Shown in pieces: positions 8,801 to 18,365 of a DNA stretch of 53,510 nt; positions within the stretch are counted from its first letter, which is position 1, and every line of letters begins with the position of its first letter. Source of the stretch: a bacterium (GTDB lineage Bacteria; JAJRZV01); contig JAJRZV010000123.1 in NCBI GenBank assembly GCA_024275095.1, positions 1 to 53,510 of the forward strand, read 5' to 3'. The translations under genes were made by a program, and so were the position numbers. The notes under the pieces were generated by a model. The model made no database searches. It saw only the letters and a program-made list of their open reading frames with translations, and was not told the DNA's origin.

Positions 8801-11800
8801 TGGACAAATCCACAACCTTTCCCTCTTCAAGGGCGAACTCAAAGGAGGTGGGAGCCCCTACGATGAGATGCCCGAACGAACCTTTAAAGCGCTGCTCCTT
8901 ACCCGTGGAGTCAGTAATAAAGATAGACAGTTTGTCTTCCATAGGCGGCAACGTATATCTAAAGCGCGCCGACGGATCAACGTCCACTTTTTTACCGTTT
9001 ACCTTTACCTCCGGTTTAAAAGAAGACAGCTGTAGCAACACCTTGCCGCCTTCGGTCTTTATTTCCACACGTCTGTTACGGGCCATATTCTCAGGGGTAT
9101 CATTGGGATAAAGAGGTCTGGATTCACCATAACCGATCGTGGTGATTCGGTCAGAAGAAATACCTTCAACAATTACCAGATAATCTTTGACCATTTCCGC
9201 ACGTTTCTTTGACAGTTCCAGATTGTACCATTCCGGCCCACTTGAATCGGTATGACCCTCAACAATAATTTTCAACTCGGGATTTTCCCGAAGGTAAACC
9301 GCCAGTTCTCGGAGTTTTTTAATAAATTCTGGAAGGAGGTAATAAAGGCCCTTTTCAAAATAAACTCCTCTCTCAAGTGTCTTCATCGGTGGTGATGCAA
9401 GTACAACAAATGTTTTCACAGAACTGCGGGCATACATGCCATCTTTTTCAGCTTCAATATAAAAAGAATACTCATTGCCCGTGCGTAAAAGCATGTGCCC
9501 CGACCTGTCCCTTCCATTCCACGAAAAAGACTTGGGAGGATTACCCGAGCCTTCCAGTGTGTAAATATCCTTTCCTGAAGAATCTTTAATAACAAACCGG
9601 TAACTGTCAGGTGGCTCTTGAAAATTATGGGATGTCATAAAAGAAAGCTTTACATCCAGTCGGCCTTTCCGGAGTATGAAGTATCTTTCTTCTTTTCTTA
9701 CAGAAAGGTCAGCATCTACATACGGAAGTTTTATACGCTTGCCGTTGATGTAAATAACGCCCTTGGCAGCGTTACCTTCTATCACATGATGGGTCATTCT
9801 ACCCGAGAAGGATCCCCTGTATTTCATCAATGTCTGAAACGGGATTTTTACAGGTTCCAGTTCCATGAACACAGGGAAGTTGACTTTGCGGGTTTCTCCA
9901 CGCTGAAGTTCAACTATGACTGATGGTTCGGATAGCTGAAACCCCGGTGGCAGATAGGACATATCAGGTTTAACCTGAACCCGCTCGTATATCATTCCGC
10001 TTGTACCACTTTCTCCTACTTCAATGTTGTTAATGTGATACCGACCGTATTCATCCGTGATAGAACATGCTCCTTTATCTATACACACGCGAACGCCGGC
10101 AATACCGGGCTCATCAGGATCTCTCACACCATCGTAGTCTATATCCATAAACACAGATCCAATAATCCTGGCATTATCCGCGATAGGGTCAGGGGTTACA
10201 GCAAGTGTATTCATCGCCTGGTTCGATATGTTTGTGGAATTTACCGCGACAACAGCTTTCAAATTAAATGTACCTTTTGTAACACCTGGTACCGGTACAA
10301 AATACCCCACGAAAGTCCGCCTCTCCATGGAGGCCAGAGACGTAAGCGAAAGCGTGTAAGGTGAGCCTCTGGATATTTCCATCTGGCCGTTCTTACTGAA
10401 AAGCCTGCCCCGGTAGATTGCGAGTTGAGGCGGCACATCTATCAAGAGTGTTGAAGGTGCGACAGGTAAAGGATTCGGATTCTCAATAACCAATCGAAAG
10501 GGAGCCATCGAAGAAGTACCTACGATTTTCTTTAACACCTCCAGCTTTAACTTGAGAAAAGATTGAAGAGCTACCGCGGTATCCACGGACCTGTCAGTAA
10601 TGTCAACCGGATCCTGGTAAACAGCCGCAACAGTAAGGCCGTTGGAAGGAGATTGTATAACTCCATCGTCCGGGACCCCGGCAGAAAATTCAACTTCTAC
10701 TCTGTCAGACATAAAAATGCCTGTATTGTCGCCTGTTTCTTCGAGTTTTATAACTTCTCTATCGGCATATTCACCGGGAGCCTGCCAGCCCACAAAAACA
10801 ACGGCTGTTACTTCATCAGGACTTGCGGTAGCTACATTGCGATCAGGGTCGGAAAGCTCCAGATAGAGGTCGGTGGTATCATTGACGATTTCCAGTTTGG
10901 AGCCTCCTGCGTCAACGATTTTTAATACAGAGGGTGTACCCGTATCAACTACATTTGCTTCAGCCTGACATACATCGTCAGGGGCATCCGGATCGGTAAA
11001 TACAACAGAAATCACCTCGTCGGGATTGGCCGAGATAACTCCGTCGTTTGACTTCACATCAGAAGAATTCCTGTATTTGGAAACGAATATTTCACCGCGA
11101 AATACCCCGGTGTTGTCACCGTCCTCCACGAGAGTCAACAGCTCTACGTCCCCGCTTTCGTCATTTCTCACGGTAATCTGCACCTCATCGGGCAGTTGGG
11201 AATTTCTATTTTCATCCCTGTCCTGAAGTATAAAGTACATTGTGCTGTTCACGGGGTAAGAGGAAACCTTGGTATCTGCAGCGTTTACAATATCCATCTG
11301 GCACGGAGAATTGCCCATGATCTCCGCGCAACTGACCCGAGGATTTTCGCCAACCTCCTGAGTTGATACGCAAAACCGATAACCAGGTTCAACATATATT
11401 GCGTTTGCACAGCCTGTTTGATTCAGTTCATCCGCCAGCTCCTGTGAAGTAACAGCCTGGACGTACCCCAGGAAATAACCGTCAGCATATTCCGGGTCTT
11501 CAGGATGATAATCCGCAAAAGTCTCCTTTATGGGAATTGAATAACATATACTTTTCGTCTTTCCGCTTGGGTCCTTGACTATATAATTAACACGTTTATA
11601 CGTATTTGCACTTCCGTCACGCTTGTCCAGGTCATAAACAAAAAAATCAATGCTTGTTGGGGCTGGAAACGTGGTAACAATTCTAATGCTGTCATCCTGG
11701 GTTTCATAAAAGTATATTTCCGAATTGGTGATTACCCGAACCTCACCCGAGCAGGAGTCTATCGGAGGGTAAGTATCCGTCTGGCTGATGAAAGTCGCCC

Positions 11801-14800
11801 TCACATACTGGGTCCCCTCCCCTGTGGCCTCAACACAGCAATCCGGATCTCCTGACACGCCCATCTCACATACACCATTATCATCATCAGGACACGCCTC
11901 TTTCACGTTCAAAATCGGGGAACGAAATTTTCCTGAATCGCCGGCTGTTTCCCTTACCTGCACCACTGTACGATCAAGCACATCAGTCTTGGTTCGATCG
12001 TAAACCCTTACAGTGGCGGTTATGACATCCAGCACTGAATCGTCCAGGTTCTCGTCTGGGTCCACAATTTCCACCACAAGCTGGGCGCCGGGTTTAATGT
12101 ACGGGCTGATTCCTCCACCCGCATAGGGCAGCTTGGCTGAGCAGTGAGTCTCCATCACCAGTACAGCGGCCTGGTAGTGACCGTTCTGATTCACCCCTTC
12201 AAAACCCGGCGTGGTGGATGGAAGAGCATATCTCATGGGTTCGTCATTGTTGGTATTCCCATCCCATGAATACCAGCCCTGTTGGGAAAGTGTATCTTTC
12301 ACCGCGACGAGATGTGCAGATTGAAAATTCTGAGTGGTCCCGTCAGGATACAAAACGAGTTGCGTGATATAACCCCACGTCAGCACATCATCTGCACGTG
12401 GATTAGACCTTCCCGGGGCACCGATCCCCTGGGAATTGGTCGTAAATGAAACATCGTCACCGTTGGTATATTCAAGAGTTATCCGTGCGTTGCCCACAGG
12501 GTTCCCATCTCGATTTATCACATAAACGATTCCATACCATGCCTGCATAACCGCAAGTGTAGTAACGTTGAAAACGTTTCCCGAGGTTCCGGCGATAATG
12601 CTGTCAAAATTGGAAGGGGTGGTGTCCACGCTGAAAATGGCTCCCTGGGCGGGGGACCCTGCAAATGTGTTATTCGTAATCACCGGTGACGAAAATATGT
12701 CATCCGCGGTACCCGAGGGACTCCGATCAGTCCCGTAGTACGGGGATATGTAAATACACTCTTGTGTACAGTCAGAGAAAGAATTGCCATCTATAGTTGG
12801 AGAAGACCCGGAAATATAAATGCCAGTTACTGCGGAAGCAAAGGAATTATTGGAATTGATGGTGACACCTGAGGAGAGGATGACTTGTAGATTGTATGCA
12901 CCACCTGAAACGCTATTTCCCTGGAGCAAAAAGGTGTTCCCACCTTCAAGGTATATTCCTGTATCCGTGGTATTCGAAATGAGATTATTCTGAAGAGTAA
13001 CGTTCGATGTCCCGTTAATGGATCTTATACCGTAGTAGTTAGAATTAATTCCTCCGGACCCCGAGACCTGGATTGTATCGCATGCGTCAGCACATACACC
13101 GGAACCTGAATTATAACAATTTGAAGTTTCTTCCGCGGAGGGTTTGCCCGCGTTGCTGATGTCCCCTATATTCGACAGCGTTATGTTCGACGAGCTTTCA
13201 CATGCAACGTTAGCATGAGTATTATTACTTATGGATGTAAGATTGGAAAGAGTAACCCCAGATGAGGAACCGGCGATACGCACGCCGTAATAAAGATTAT
13301 TTGAGACATCTCCACCGTCAAAGCTTACGGTGGAAGAGTTAAACAAATAAAATCCGGTAGAGCCGTTCCAGCTCATTGAAGTAGAAGATATGGTAATAGT
13401 AGAAGAGTTCTTGATTTCCACACCGGATGAAACGTTATTTTGAACAGTGGTATTTGAAATATTAACGGTGGAAGCATTATTTATATCAATACCGACTCCC
13501 GAATTGTATGTAATTGTACAATCGGATATGGTGAAGTTCTGCAGTCCTCCATTTGTGGAGGCATTCGCCACGACACCGCTGCCACCGTTGTTATTTACTG
13601 AACATGAAGGCCCTGATATGGTTACTCCATCAGCCTCCAGAATATGGACACCACCATCTACATTGTTATTTATGGTATTTTGCTTGATTAAAATATTATC
13701 AGAGCTATCACCTGTAATTTGAATCCCATATTCACCATTGTTGCTGATCGTATTTATAGCAATAATGTTTCCTCCAGAATTATTTATAAAAATACCGTGC
13801 GAACCACTTGATGAAATAAGACCTGAGTTGTACACAACACTGTCCGTCGCATCATTCAAAAGGTATACACCGTAAAAATGATTCCCAACAATTTCCACGT
13901 TATCTGTAACTACGTTCCCGTATGTGCCCACGTCTGAGATGGTAACTCCTACATAAAGTGAATTATCTATAATATTTGAAGGGCCAATCATATTATTATA
14001 TGCACCATAATTTATGAATACTCCGGTAAAATTTCCATCGATAGTTGAAGAAGCCACACGGTTGTTATACGAACTTTCGGAAATAAAAACGCCGTTTTCT
14101 CTATTATCAGATATTGTGCATCCGTAGATCAGGTTGTCGTGAGAACTGAGAAAAATGTAAATGCCCTCGTTGGCATTAGAACTGACAGTGGTACTTGTAA
14201 TGGTGTTCGAATAAGCACCACCAGCAATCTTGATGCCGTTCTCTCCATTGGATTCAAACGAGCTTCCTTCTATGTAGTTACCTGAAGAACCCGTCCCCAG
14301 GATTTCTAATCCGTTAAAATAATTCCACGAAGATGTAATATTAAAAAAACTATTGTTTGAAGCATCGAGAATAACAATAGCTGAACCCTTAAAATTGCTT
14401 ATGGTCAAATTTTCAAAGCAACTATCCGAAGAATATATCTCGAAAGCGTTGAAAATGCCTGAAGCAGATATCCCGTCCACGTACACTCCTGACGTGCCTC
14501 CTGATATAACCACGCCCTCGGTGAGTGTAAGTGCTCCCGAAGTGATAAACACGTGCGTTACAGAGGCAGCAAAAACAATGCCGTCAACTCCCGGCGTGGT
14601 ATTGGCCCATTCAACAGCTGCACGCAATGAACCTGGACCGGAATCCGCGGCACTGGTCACTGTCGTAACAGAAGCAGGCAGGGAACATGCAGACCAGGCT
14701 TCCGGGGCTGTATAGAAAAATGTCATTATAATAAAACAAGTTAAAAGTACCAGTTTCAGTGTTTTTATTTTTCGACGATGAGAATTTCTTTTGTAAAAAG

Positions 14801-14825
14801 ATGAAATAAAAAAATCCTTTTCCAC
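5808..14825 (-). CDS. Giant (3005 aa) outer-membrane protein: beta-helix, DPD-type repeats, DUF11-like, SdrD-B-like, OmpA-like and C-terminal barrel regions
   Basis: Visible order: signal peptide (1-46, ending AWSA); CSLREA-like start (VTTVTSAADSGPGSLRAAVEWAN) and right-handed parallel beta-helix to about 740, rich in N/S/T and hydrophobic rungs such as GVHILEADGVTIS; at least three Ig-like units with the pattern DPD-x-N...DEV...ETGDNTGIF (about 900-1420); DUF11-like domain (1425-1555); SdrD-B-like unit IDYDGVRDPDEPGIAGV (about 1570); OmpA-type peptidoglycan-binding motif EGHTDSSGPEWYNLELSKKRA (about 1855), which is internal; further beta domains; then a region (YPEYGDDARSWD, DTELTYYNRSLYGL, about 2230 on) leading to a strand-rich part ending FFVRVEGYY. 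A terminal aromatic is typical of BAM-inserted barrels. It probably spans the outer membrane and presents the helix in the periplasm or outside. The GTG start lacks a clear ribosome site. Confidence 0.8.
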   Translation of the reverse strand: MEKDFFISSFYKRNSHRRKIKTLKLVLLTCFIIMTFFYTAPEAWSACSLPASVTTVTSAADSGPGSLRAAVEWANTTPGVDGIVFAASVTHVFITSGALTLTEGVVISGGTSGVYVDGISASGIFNAFEIYSSDSCFENLTISNFKGSAIVILDASNNSFFNITSSWNYFNGLEILGTGSSGNYIEGSSFESNGENGIKIAGGAYSNTITSTTVSSNANEGIYIFLSSHDNLIYGCTISDNRENGVFISESSYNNRVASSTIDGNFTGVFINYGAYNNMIGPSNIIDNSLYVGVTISDVGTYGNVVTDNVEIVGNHFYGVYLLNDATDSVVYNSGLISSSGSHGIFINNSGGNIIAINTISNNGEYGIQITGDSSDNILIKQNTINNNVDGGVHILEADGVTISGPSCSVNNNGGSGVVANASTNGGLQNFTISDCTITYNSGVGIDINNASTVNISNTTVQNNVSSGVEIKNSSTITISSTSMSWNGSTGFYLFNSSTVSFDGGDVSNNLYYGVRIAGSSSGVTLSNLTSISNNTHANVACESSSNITLSNIGDISNAGKPSAEETSNCYNSGSGVCADACDTIQVSGSGGINSNYYGIRSINGTSNVTLQNNLISNTTDTGIYLEGGNTFLLQGNSVSGGAYNLQVILSSGVTINSNNSFASAVTGIYISGSSPTIDGNSFSDCTQECIYISPYYGTDRSPSGTADDIFSSPVITNNTFAGSPAQGAIFSVDTTPSNFDSIIAGTSGNVFNVTTLAVMQAWYGIVYVINRDGNPVGNARITLEYTNGDDVSFTTNSQGIGAPGRSNPRADDVLTWGYITQLVLYPDGTTQNFQSAHLVAVKDTLSQQGWYSWDGNTNNDEPMRYALPSTTPGFEGVNQNGHYQAAVLVMETHCSAKLPYAGGGISPYIKPGAQLVVEIVDPDENLDDSVLDVITATVRVYDRTKTDVLDRTVVQVRETAGDSGKFRSPILNVKEACPDDDNGVCEMGVSGDPDCCVEATGEGTQYVRATFISQTDTYPPIDSCSGEVRVITNSEIYFYETQDDSIRIVTTFPAPTSIDFFVYDLDKRDGSANTYKRVNYIVKDPSGKTKSICYSIPIKETFADYHPEDPEYADGYFLGYVQAVTSQELADELNQTGCANAIYVEPGYRFCVSTQEVGENPRVSCAEIMGNSPCQMDIVNAADTKVSSYPVNSTMYFILQDRDENRNSQLPDEVQITVRNDESGDVELLTLVEDGDNTGVFRGEIFVSKYRNSSDVKSNDGVISANPDEVISVVFTDPDAPDDVCQAEANVVDTGTPSVLKIVDAGGSKLEIVNDTTDLYLELSDPDRNVATASPDEVTAVVFVGWQAPGEYADREVIKLEETGDNTGIFMSDRVEVEFSAGVPDDGVIQSPSNGLTVAAVYQDPVDITDRSVDTAVALQSFLKLKLEVLKKIVGTSSMAPFRLVIENPNPLPVAPSTLLIDVPPQLAIYRGRLFSKNGQMEISRGSPYTLSLTSLASMERRTFVGYFVPVPGVTKGTFNLKAVVAVNSTNISNQAMNTLAVTPDPIADNARIIGSVFMDIDYDGVRDPDEPGIAGVRVCIDKGACSITDEYGRYHINNIEVGESGTSGMIYERVQVKPDMSYLPPGFQLSEPSVIVELQRGETRKVNFPVFMELEPVKIPFQTLMKYRGSFSGRMTHHVIEGNAAKGVIYINGKRIKLPYVDADLSVRKEERYFILRKGRLDVKLSFMTSHNFQEPPDSYRFVIKDSSGKDIYTLEGSGNPPKSFSWNGRDRSGHMLLRTGNEYSFYIEAEKDGMYARSSVKTFVVLASPPMKTLERGVYFEKGLYYLLPEFIKKLRELAVYLRENPELKIIVEGHTDSSGPEWYNLELSKKRAEMVKDYLVIVEGISSDRITTIGYGESRPLYPNDTPENMARNRRVEIKTEGGKVLLQLSSFKPEVKVNGKKVDVDPSARFRYTLPPMEDKLSIFITDSTGKEQRFKGSFGHLIVGAPTSFEFALEEGKVVDLSISGEGLQYVLLDGERYDVPANEGLELSLFIKQPQGRFNITGFFKEHLPVRYVLEYTSTPVVKEGYVRSYLVLNLPEGDIHLSSRNLFISGEAPISCTVTVNGQLVSLDSEGRFHSFIHFPENVTATLLHVQAFLPEENVEIKKNVYFDKKDIYINALGYGIFGYSTENKFIKKGKLSVYGYGEHPEGLTFEFGIDSGVSDFEKMWKKIIQITPQRTDRIFQAIELNREYPEYGDDARSWDATASAGDTFLRLQFRKNASLVLGGYDTLFTDTELTYYNRSLYGLRYEFSSAELLKNLPTLRLKGFVSRENTAFERDEFRSTGGSLYFLRRKNVVEGSEKVLVELREHVSGVVVDYLVLKRNRDYSIDYSSGMIDLYYPLTTFVSSQRPDLFQEGHEIYLVVEYEYLSDGLENILYGERVELEPHKNVKLGVTAVKDGSYALGGIDVRFDFNRYVRGIFEFARSRRPQPFLDVSDDAGVSFYTQSITDAGSDWKDAWRVELGSDNDWFSASGFYMRREKGFTSGRSQSGGLEQYGLRISRRPQPLGGAFYYDYVDSGEGADRNVVQRVDLSGNYRWRSLQAGLVFSWAQRFPGKDEYGREAYISPSILYRFHVGEKQSVNPFIRAQFLLASRGHVYQGGHQVALGVVTDVLEPVMVSAEGSYGESGAAARVGLGYRGTKGDTTYASYSIMNRTGTTIGQFAFGTAYYLTKRMKFYGEQRIAHGGTNQRSNVVGVEWATAKGLNVNVYYEKGEIRVTSGSLERDTGGIVTTFQTPKFRIYGRFELSRSSSMTTSQGMNAEIAGRFKITKNLYTFSRYRRSLYKADTPTEPSRVISSYSEVTAGGALRDLFGRLDMLMKFSRVSDLREDVTGAGVPVKTQFLTAFADTACDVNDWLGFSFKTGWRRDRDKVDTISDAQDRFLVGPAVHLRFFSKWEAEVDYLLDYRSHGVFHGALVEVSRNIIEHLNLAAGYNFSSVEIGDYDLDSYTGHGFFVRVEGYY

Positions 14826-14910
14826 ACGTCAAATACACTCATTTTTCAAATTCTTATGGAAGCAATATATATTTTAAATCCCAACCCTCCCTTTACCTGG
14901 GCTGATTAAT

Positions 14911-14939
14911 ATTTTATAACCTTTTATTATTAAATTCAA
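14911..14939 (-). promoter_or_regulatory. Candidate promoter for the giant outer-membrane protein operon
   Basis: On the minus strand TTGAAT (14939-14934) and TAAAAT (14916-14911) are 17 bases apart, matching sigma-70 hexamers at 4/6 and 5/6. They lie about 85 bases before the start codon in a 296-base AT-rich spacer (14826-15121), where I see no gene, tRNA or terminator. AT-rich genomes give such matches by chance, so confidence is modest. Confidence 0.35.
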
Positions 14940-15121
14940 GGGAACCCGGCTTTAAACTGTGTAATAAACTTTTTGTCTATTAAAAAATGCAACAAAAAAT
15001 AAACAGTTAGATATATTTACATTTAAGGCATTTGTTATATTTCTCTCATATTTTTCATTTCTTCTTTATTTGTCGCCACTTTTATTAAAACCGGGAATGC
15101 CAACAAACAAAGCGAGTCTTA

Positions 15122-16699
15122 TCAAGGACCAAACCGCACCAATTCGAGAAAGTACTTTTTAAACTCATCGCTATCTGAAAGTTCGAGATGTGCGACTCGT
15201 TCAGCAAGTTCAAACGCTTTGTCTATGCATTCATCAAGAATAATTCTTTCACAGCCTCTCAAAGCGGCATTACCTGTAAACGAAATTTTGGATATCTCCA
15301 CTGGAGGCAGCACATTGAGTTCCACAAGCGCTTCTGCTGTGATATGAAGACCCATTGCTCCCGCAACGATGATTTCCTTTAAATCTTTAATCTGTACATC
15401 AGCCTTTCGCAGAAGAACCTCTATTGCACTACGCACCGCGCTTTTTGCAAGCTGAAAATTTCTGATATCGGACTGGTTCACAGTGATGGTGATTTCGGGG
15501 CTTCGGAAGAGTACAAACGCACGACCGTTTTCACCCTGTACCACTCTATCACCGAGTTCGCTTTTTATGTGGTACGATTCGCGAATGGTACCATCTTTAT
15601 CAATTATTCCTTTGCGATGTAGAAAGTGAATAACAGCAAAAAGTCCTGACCCACAGATACCAAGTGGAGTTCGGCGATCACCCACAATTTTCAGAGAAAA
15701 CCCATCATTTTTCTCTTCTATTCCGCATATAGCTCCTTCAACAGCCGGCATCCCGTGAATTATGTTTCCACCTTCAAATGCAGGCCCTGCAGGGGCGGAA
15801 GTAGCTACCAGGTGATTATCCGGGGTTTTAAGCACAATTTCCGCGTTTGTACCGAGATCAACAAAGATGAGCGGTCCGGGCCTTTCTTCTATACTTACGG
15901 CAAGAAGACCCGCCGTGATGTCACCTCCAACGAATGGGCCTATTACAGGTACGGTGTCAATGTGAACCTGTGCTTTATCCCCGGCCGCAACCATTTCCAC
16001 ACTCTGGGATGTAAAAACACGCTTTCTCAATGGAAAGGGGTATCGAGTTAACTCTACCGGCGAAAGACCATTAAATATATAAGACATGATGGTATTTCCA
16101 GCAACGACAGCTCGTTTGAGGTCTCGGCCATGTACGGTTTTCACTGCTCTCTTCAATCCCTTCTTGAGAAGTGAAAATACCATCTCCCTCATACTTCTCA
16201 AATTTTCTTTGTCCTCATCAATGGCGTGGACACGTGAAAGAACGTCTGCTCCGTAAATGCATTGAGGATTATAAGAATTCCCTTCTATGACCTTCGAACG
16301 CGAAACAACATCAACAAGAGAAAGGCCGATGGTGGTTGTACCCAGGTCAACGGCGGCAGCACATTCTACACTTTTTGCATGTGGTTCAGAAAAAAAGAAG
16401 TTGTAAGAAACAACAGGAACCTCTACTGTGAGGTGGGTGAAACGCCGTTCGCTACAGGCAAGTACATAACCCTGTGCAAGCATTTCACTTGGTACATTTC
16501 TCTGCGTAACATCTGATATATCTTTCAAATCTCCATTTACTACTTTCACCAGGCACCTGCCACACCGGCCCGTTCCTCCACATGTAGCAGGAAGAAGAAT
16601 ACCGGCGATTCTGGCTGCGTCAAGTATAGACGCGCTGGAAGATACTGTAACTTCCTTTTTACCCGGGATAAAAAGAATTTTTTTTGGAGGTCCTGACAT
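15122..16699 (-). CDS. 2Fe-2S ferredoxin/ASKHA-domain protein (corrinoid reductive activator-like, DUF4445)
   Basis: The 525-residue protein begins with a plant-type 2Fe-2S ferredoxin domain: C-x5-C-x2-C in TCGGTGRCGRC (about 39-49) and the fourth Cys in YVLACSER (about 82). After a linker comes an ASKHA ATPase fold: AVDLGTTTIGLSLVD phosphate-1 loop, VVAGNTIM, GPFVGGDITAGLLA, IFVDLGTNAEIVL, and EIIVAGAMG near the C-terminus. This family reactivates corrinoid cofactors by ATP-driven reduction of Co(II) to Co(I) in corrinoid methyltransferase systems. No corrinoid protein is next to it, so the partner is not known. It starts 8 bases after apbE in a four-gene operon with fabI and a sirtuin gene. 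Confidence 0.82.
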   Translation of the reverse strand: MSGPPKKILFIPGKKEVTVSSSASILDAARIAGILLPATCGGTGRCGRCLVKVVNGDLKDISDVTQRNVPSEMLAQGYVLACSERRFTHLTVEVPVVSYNFFFSEPHAKSVECAAAVDLGTTTIGLSLVDVVSRSKVIEGNSYNPQCIYGADVLSRVHAIDEDKENLRSMREMVFSLLKKGLKRAVKTVHGRDLKRAVVAGNTIMSYIFNGLSPVELTRYPFPLRKRVFTSQSVEMVAAGDKAQVHIDTVPVIGPFVGGDITAGLLAVSIEERPGPLIFVDLGTNAEIVLKTPDNHLVATSAPAGPAFEGGNIIHGMPAVEGAICGIEEKNDGFSLKIVGDRRTPLGICGSGLFAVIHFLHRKGIIDKDGTIRESYHIKSELGDRVVQGENGRAFVLFRSPEITITVNQSDIRNFQLAKSAVRSAIEVLLRKADVQIKDLKEIIVAGAMGLHITAEALVELNVLPPVEISKISFTGNAALRGCERIILDECIDKAFELAERVAHLELSDSDEFKKYFLELVRFGP

Positions 16700-16707
16700 T
16701 TTTTATC

Positions 16708-17634
16708 TTAAATGATAATAACCTTTATCTCCTCACCCCATTCACTTATGACCGTCTCGAGTGCTTTTGAACCTCCGGCAAATACTGCCGTCGCAATAGC
16801 ATCGCATAACATGCCATTGTGAGCCAGAACAGTAACGGATTTAAAGTATCGGGCCGGAAAGCCCGTAAGAGGGTTGATAATGTGAGGTAAACGCTGAGTA
16901 CCAACGCGGAAATATCTTTCGTATCCACCCGAGGTGCATATAAATTCAAAGTTTTTTACCTCGAGCACAGCTGCAATTTTCTCGGATAATGCAGGGCTTA
17001 CCACTCCTATTGTCCATGTCCTCCTGCGATGGCCGTACAGCAGATCGTCACCGCCTGCATTCACAACAGCCCATGGTGTTCCGGCTTTTTTAAAAATTTT
17101 CCATGCTAAATCCAGGGTATACCCCTTGGCAATACCTCCCACATCCACCATAGCACCCGTGTCAACTTTTACCTTCCCCCCGTAAAAATGTACTGAATTG
17201 CACGAAGATCCAGCGAGTGCCCTGACAATAGTCTTTCGTGAAGGGAAAGCATTATTCCGTGATGCCATGTCCCACAGCCTGTAAACTCCAAAAATGGCTG
17301 GATTGAAATATCCGCCAGTACGCTTGCAAATTTCCACAGCCTTTTTCAAAACCTTTAGCGTATGTGAAGAAACTTCTATCCACTGACCCTGCGATCTATT
17401 GAGACGTGAAATATCACTGGTGTGTTTATACTTACTCATGAGCTCAGTTATGGTATCCATCATGTTTTTCACTTCTTTCGTCGCATTTTTATATCCATCG
17501 GGAAGGGAAATTTTCACAACAGTTCCCATAGACTGAAATGTAATGGAATAGATACTCTCCTTGTGTTTATTGCAACTCGTACATACCGACAACGACAAAA
17601 CCAACAACCCACGAAAAACAATTCTCTTTCTCAC
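16708..17634 (-). CDS. apbE: FAD:protein FMN transferase (ApbE family), lipoprotein
   Basis: The 308-residue protein has a lipoprotein-type leader (RGLLVLSLSVCTSC) followed by the ApbE fold. Hallmarks are FQSMGTVVKISL at the mature start, VDVGGIAKGYTLD, VNAGGDDLLYG, HIINPLTGFPA and the Mg-binding CDAIATAVFAGG near the end. The family attaches FMN covalently to Ser/Thr of extracytoplasmic flavoproteins such as Rnf and Nqr subunits. No such target is visible in this window. The lipobox is atypical (Cys at -3), so lipidation is inferred. Its start overlaps the sirtuin stop by four bases (ATGA). Confidence 0.88.
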   Translation of the reverse strand: MRKRIVFRGLLVLSLSVCTSCNKHKESIYSITFQSMGTVVKISLPDGYKNATKEVKNMMDTITELMSKYKHTSDISRLNRSQGQWIEVSSHTLKVLKKAVEICKRTGGYFNPAIFGVYRLWDMASRNNAFPSRKTIVRALAGSSCNSVHFYGGKVKVDTGAMVDVGGIAKGYTLDLAWKIFKKAGTPWAVVNAGGDDLLYGHRRRTWTIGVVSPALSEKIAAVLEVKNFEFICTSGGYERYFRVGTQRLPHIINPLTGFPARYFKSVTVLAHNGMLCDAIATAVFAGGSKALETVISEWGEEIKVIII

Positions 17635-18356
17635 TGCGAAACAAGCTGGGGAAGCACTTCTCCAGCCTTCCCTCTCAGGGACACATCGGCCGTATATGAA
17701 ATAGGCGTGGCCTGGGGATTGACCTCGATAATAAATGCTCCACTCACTTTAGCTGCATCGGCAAGCGATGCAGCTGGTTGAACGACACCGGAAGTGCCCA
17801 CCACCAGGCACACGTCACAGGAGCGAACCCTTTCCATTGATATACGAATCACACCTGAAGGAATGGCCTCACCAAACCACACAACGCCCGGCCTTTCAAG
17901 GCTTCCACACCCCGGGCACGTGGGTAACCCTTCAAATTTCACGGTATCATCGAACCTTTCGTTTCCACAGCGTGTGCACCTGTTGATCCATATGTTTCCG
18001 TGAAATTCCACCAGCCTCTCATTGCCTGCTTTTCGATGTAAACCGTCAACGTTTTGTGTAATGAGAAAGAAGCGATCCAACAGGCGATCTTCGAGAGTCT
18101 TTAATGCCAGATGACCGGGATTGGGCTCAGCTTTTCCAATAATGGACCGTCTCCAGTAATACCATTCCCACACCAGTTCAGGATTACGCGCAAATGCACC
18201 TGGAGTGGCAAGCTCTTCAGGGCGATAATTTTTCCACAGTCCATCTTCGCCTCTGAAGGTGGGCACACCGCTCTCTGCGGAAATACCTGCACCCGTTAAT
18301 ACGACCACCCTGGAAGCCCGGAGCAGCGCATCCATTGCTTTTTCTATATCTTCCAT
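17631..18356 (-). CDS. NAD-dependent protein deacylase (Sir2/CobB family)
   Basis: The protein has 241 residues. The NAD-binding loop is GAGISAESG (22-30), followed by VPTFRG, the ITQNVDGLHRKAG element and the catalytic His in EFHGNI. A complete zinc ribbon follows (CTRCG...CPGCG), then VVWFGE and the VVGTSGVVQPA nucleotide loop. Sirtuins remove acyl groups from lysine using NAD, producing O-acyl-ADP-ribose. GAGGTG lies at good spacing before the ATG. The operon places it between fabI and apbE, so a link of acyl metabolism and flavoenzymes is possible but not shown. Confidence 0.9.
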   Translation of the reverse strand: MEDIEKAMDALLRASRVVVLTGAGISAESGVPTFRGEDGLWKNYRPEELATPGAFARNPELVWEWYYWRRSIIGKAEPNPGHLALKTLEDRLLDRFFLITQNVDGLHRKAGNERLVEFHGNIWINRCTRCGNERFDDTVKFEGLPTCPGCGSLERPGVVWFGEAIPSGVIRISMERVRSCDVCLVVGTSGVVQPAASLADAAKVSGAFIIEVNPQATPISYTADVSLRGKAGEVLPQLVSQ

Positions 18357-18365
18357 GTAAACACC

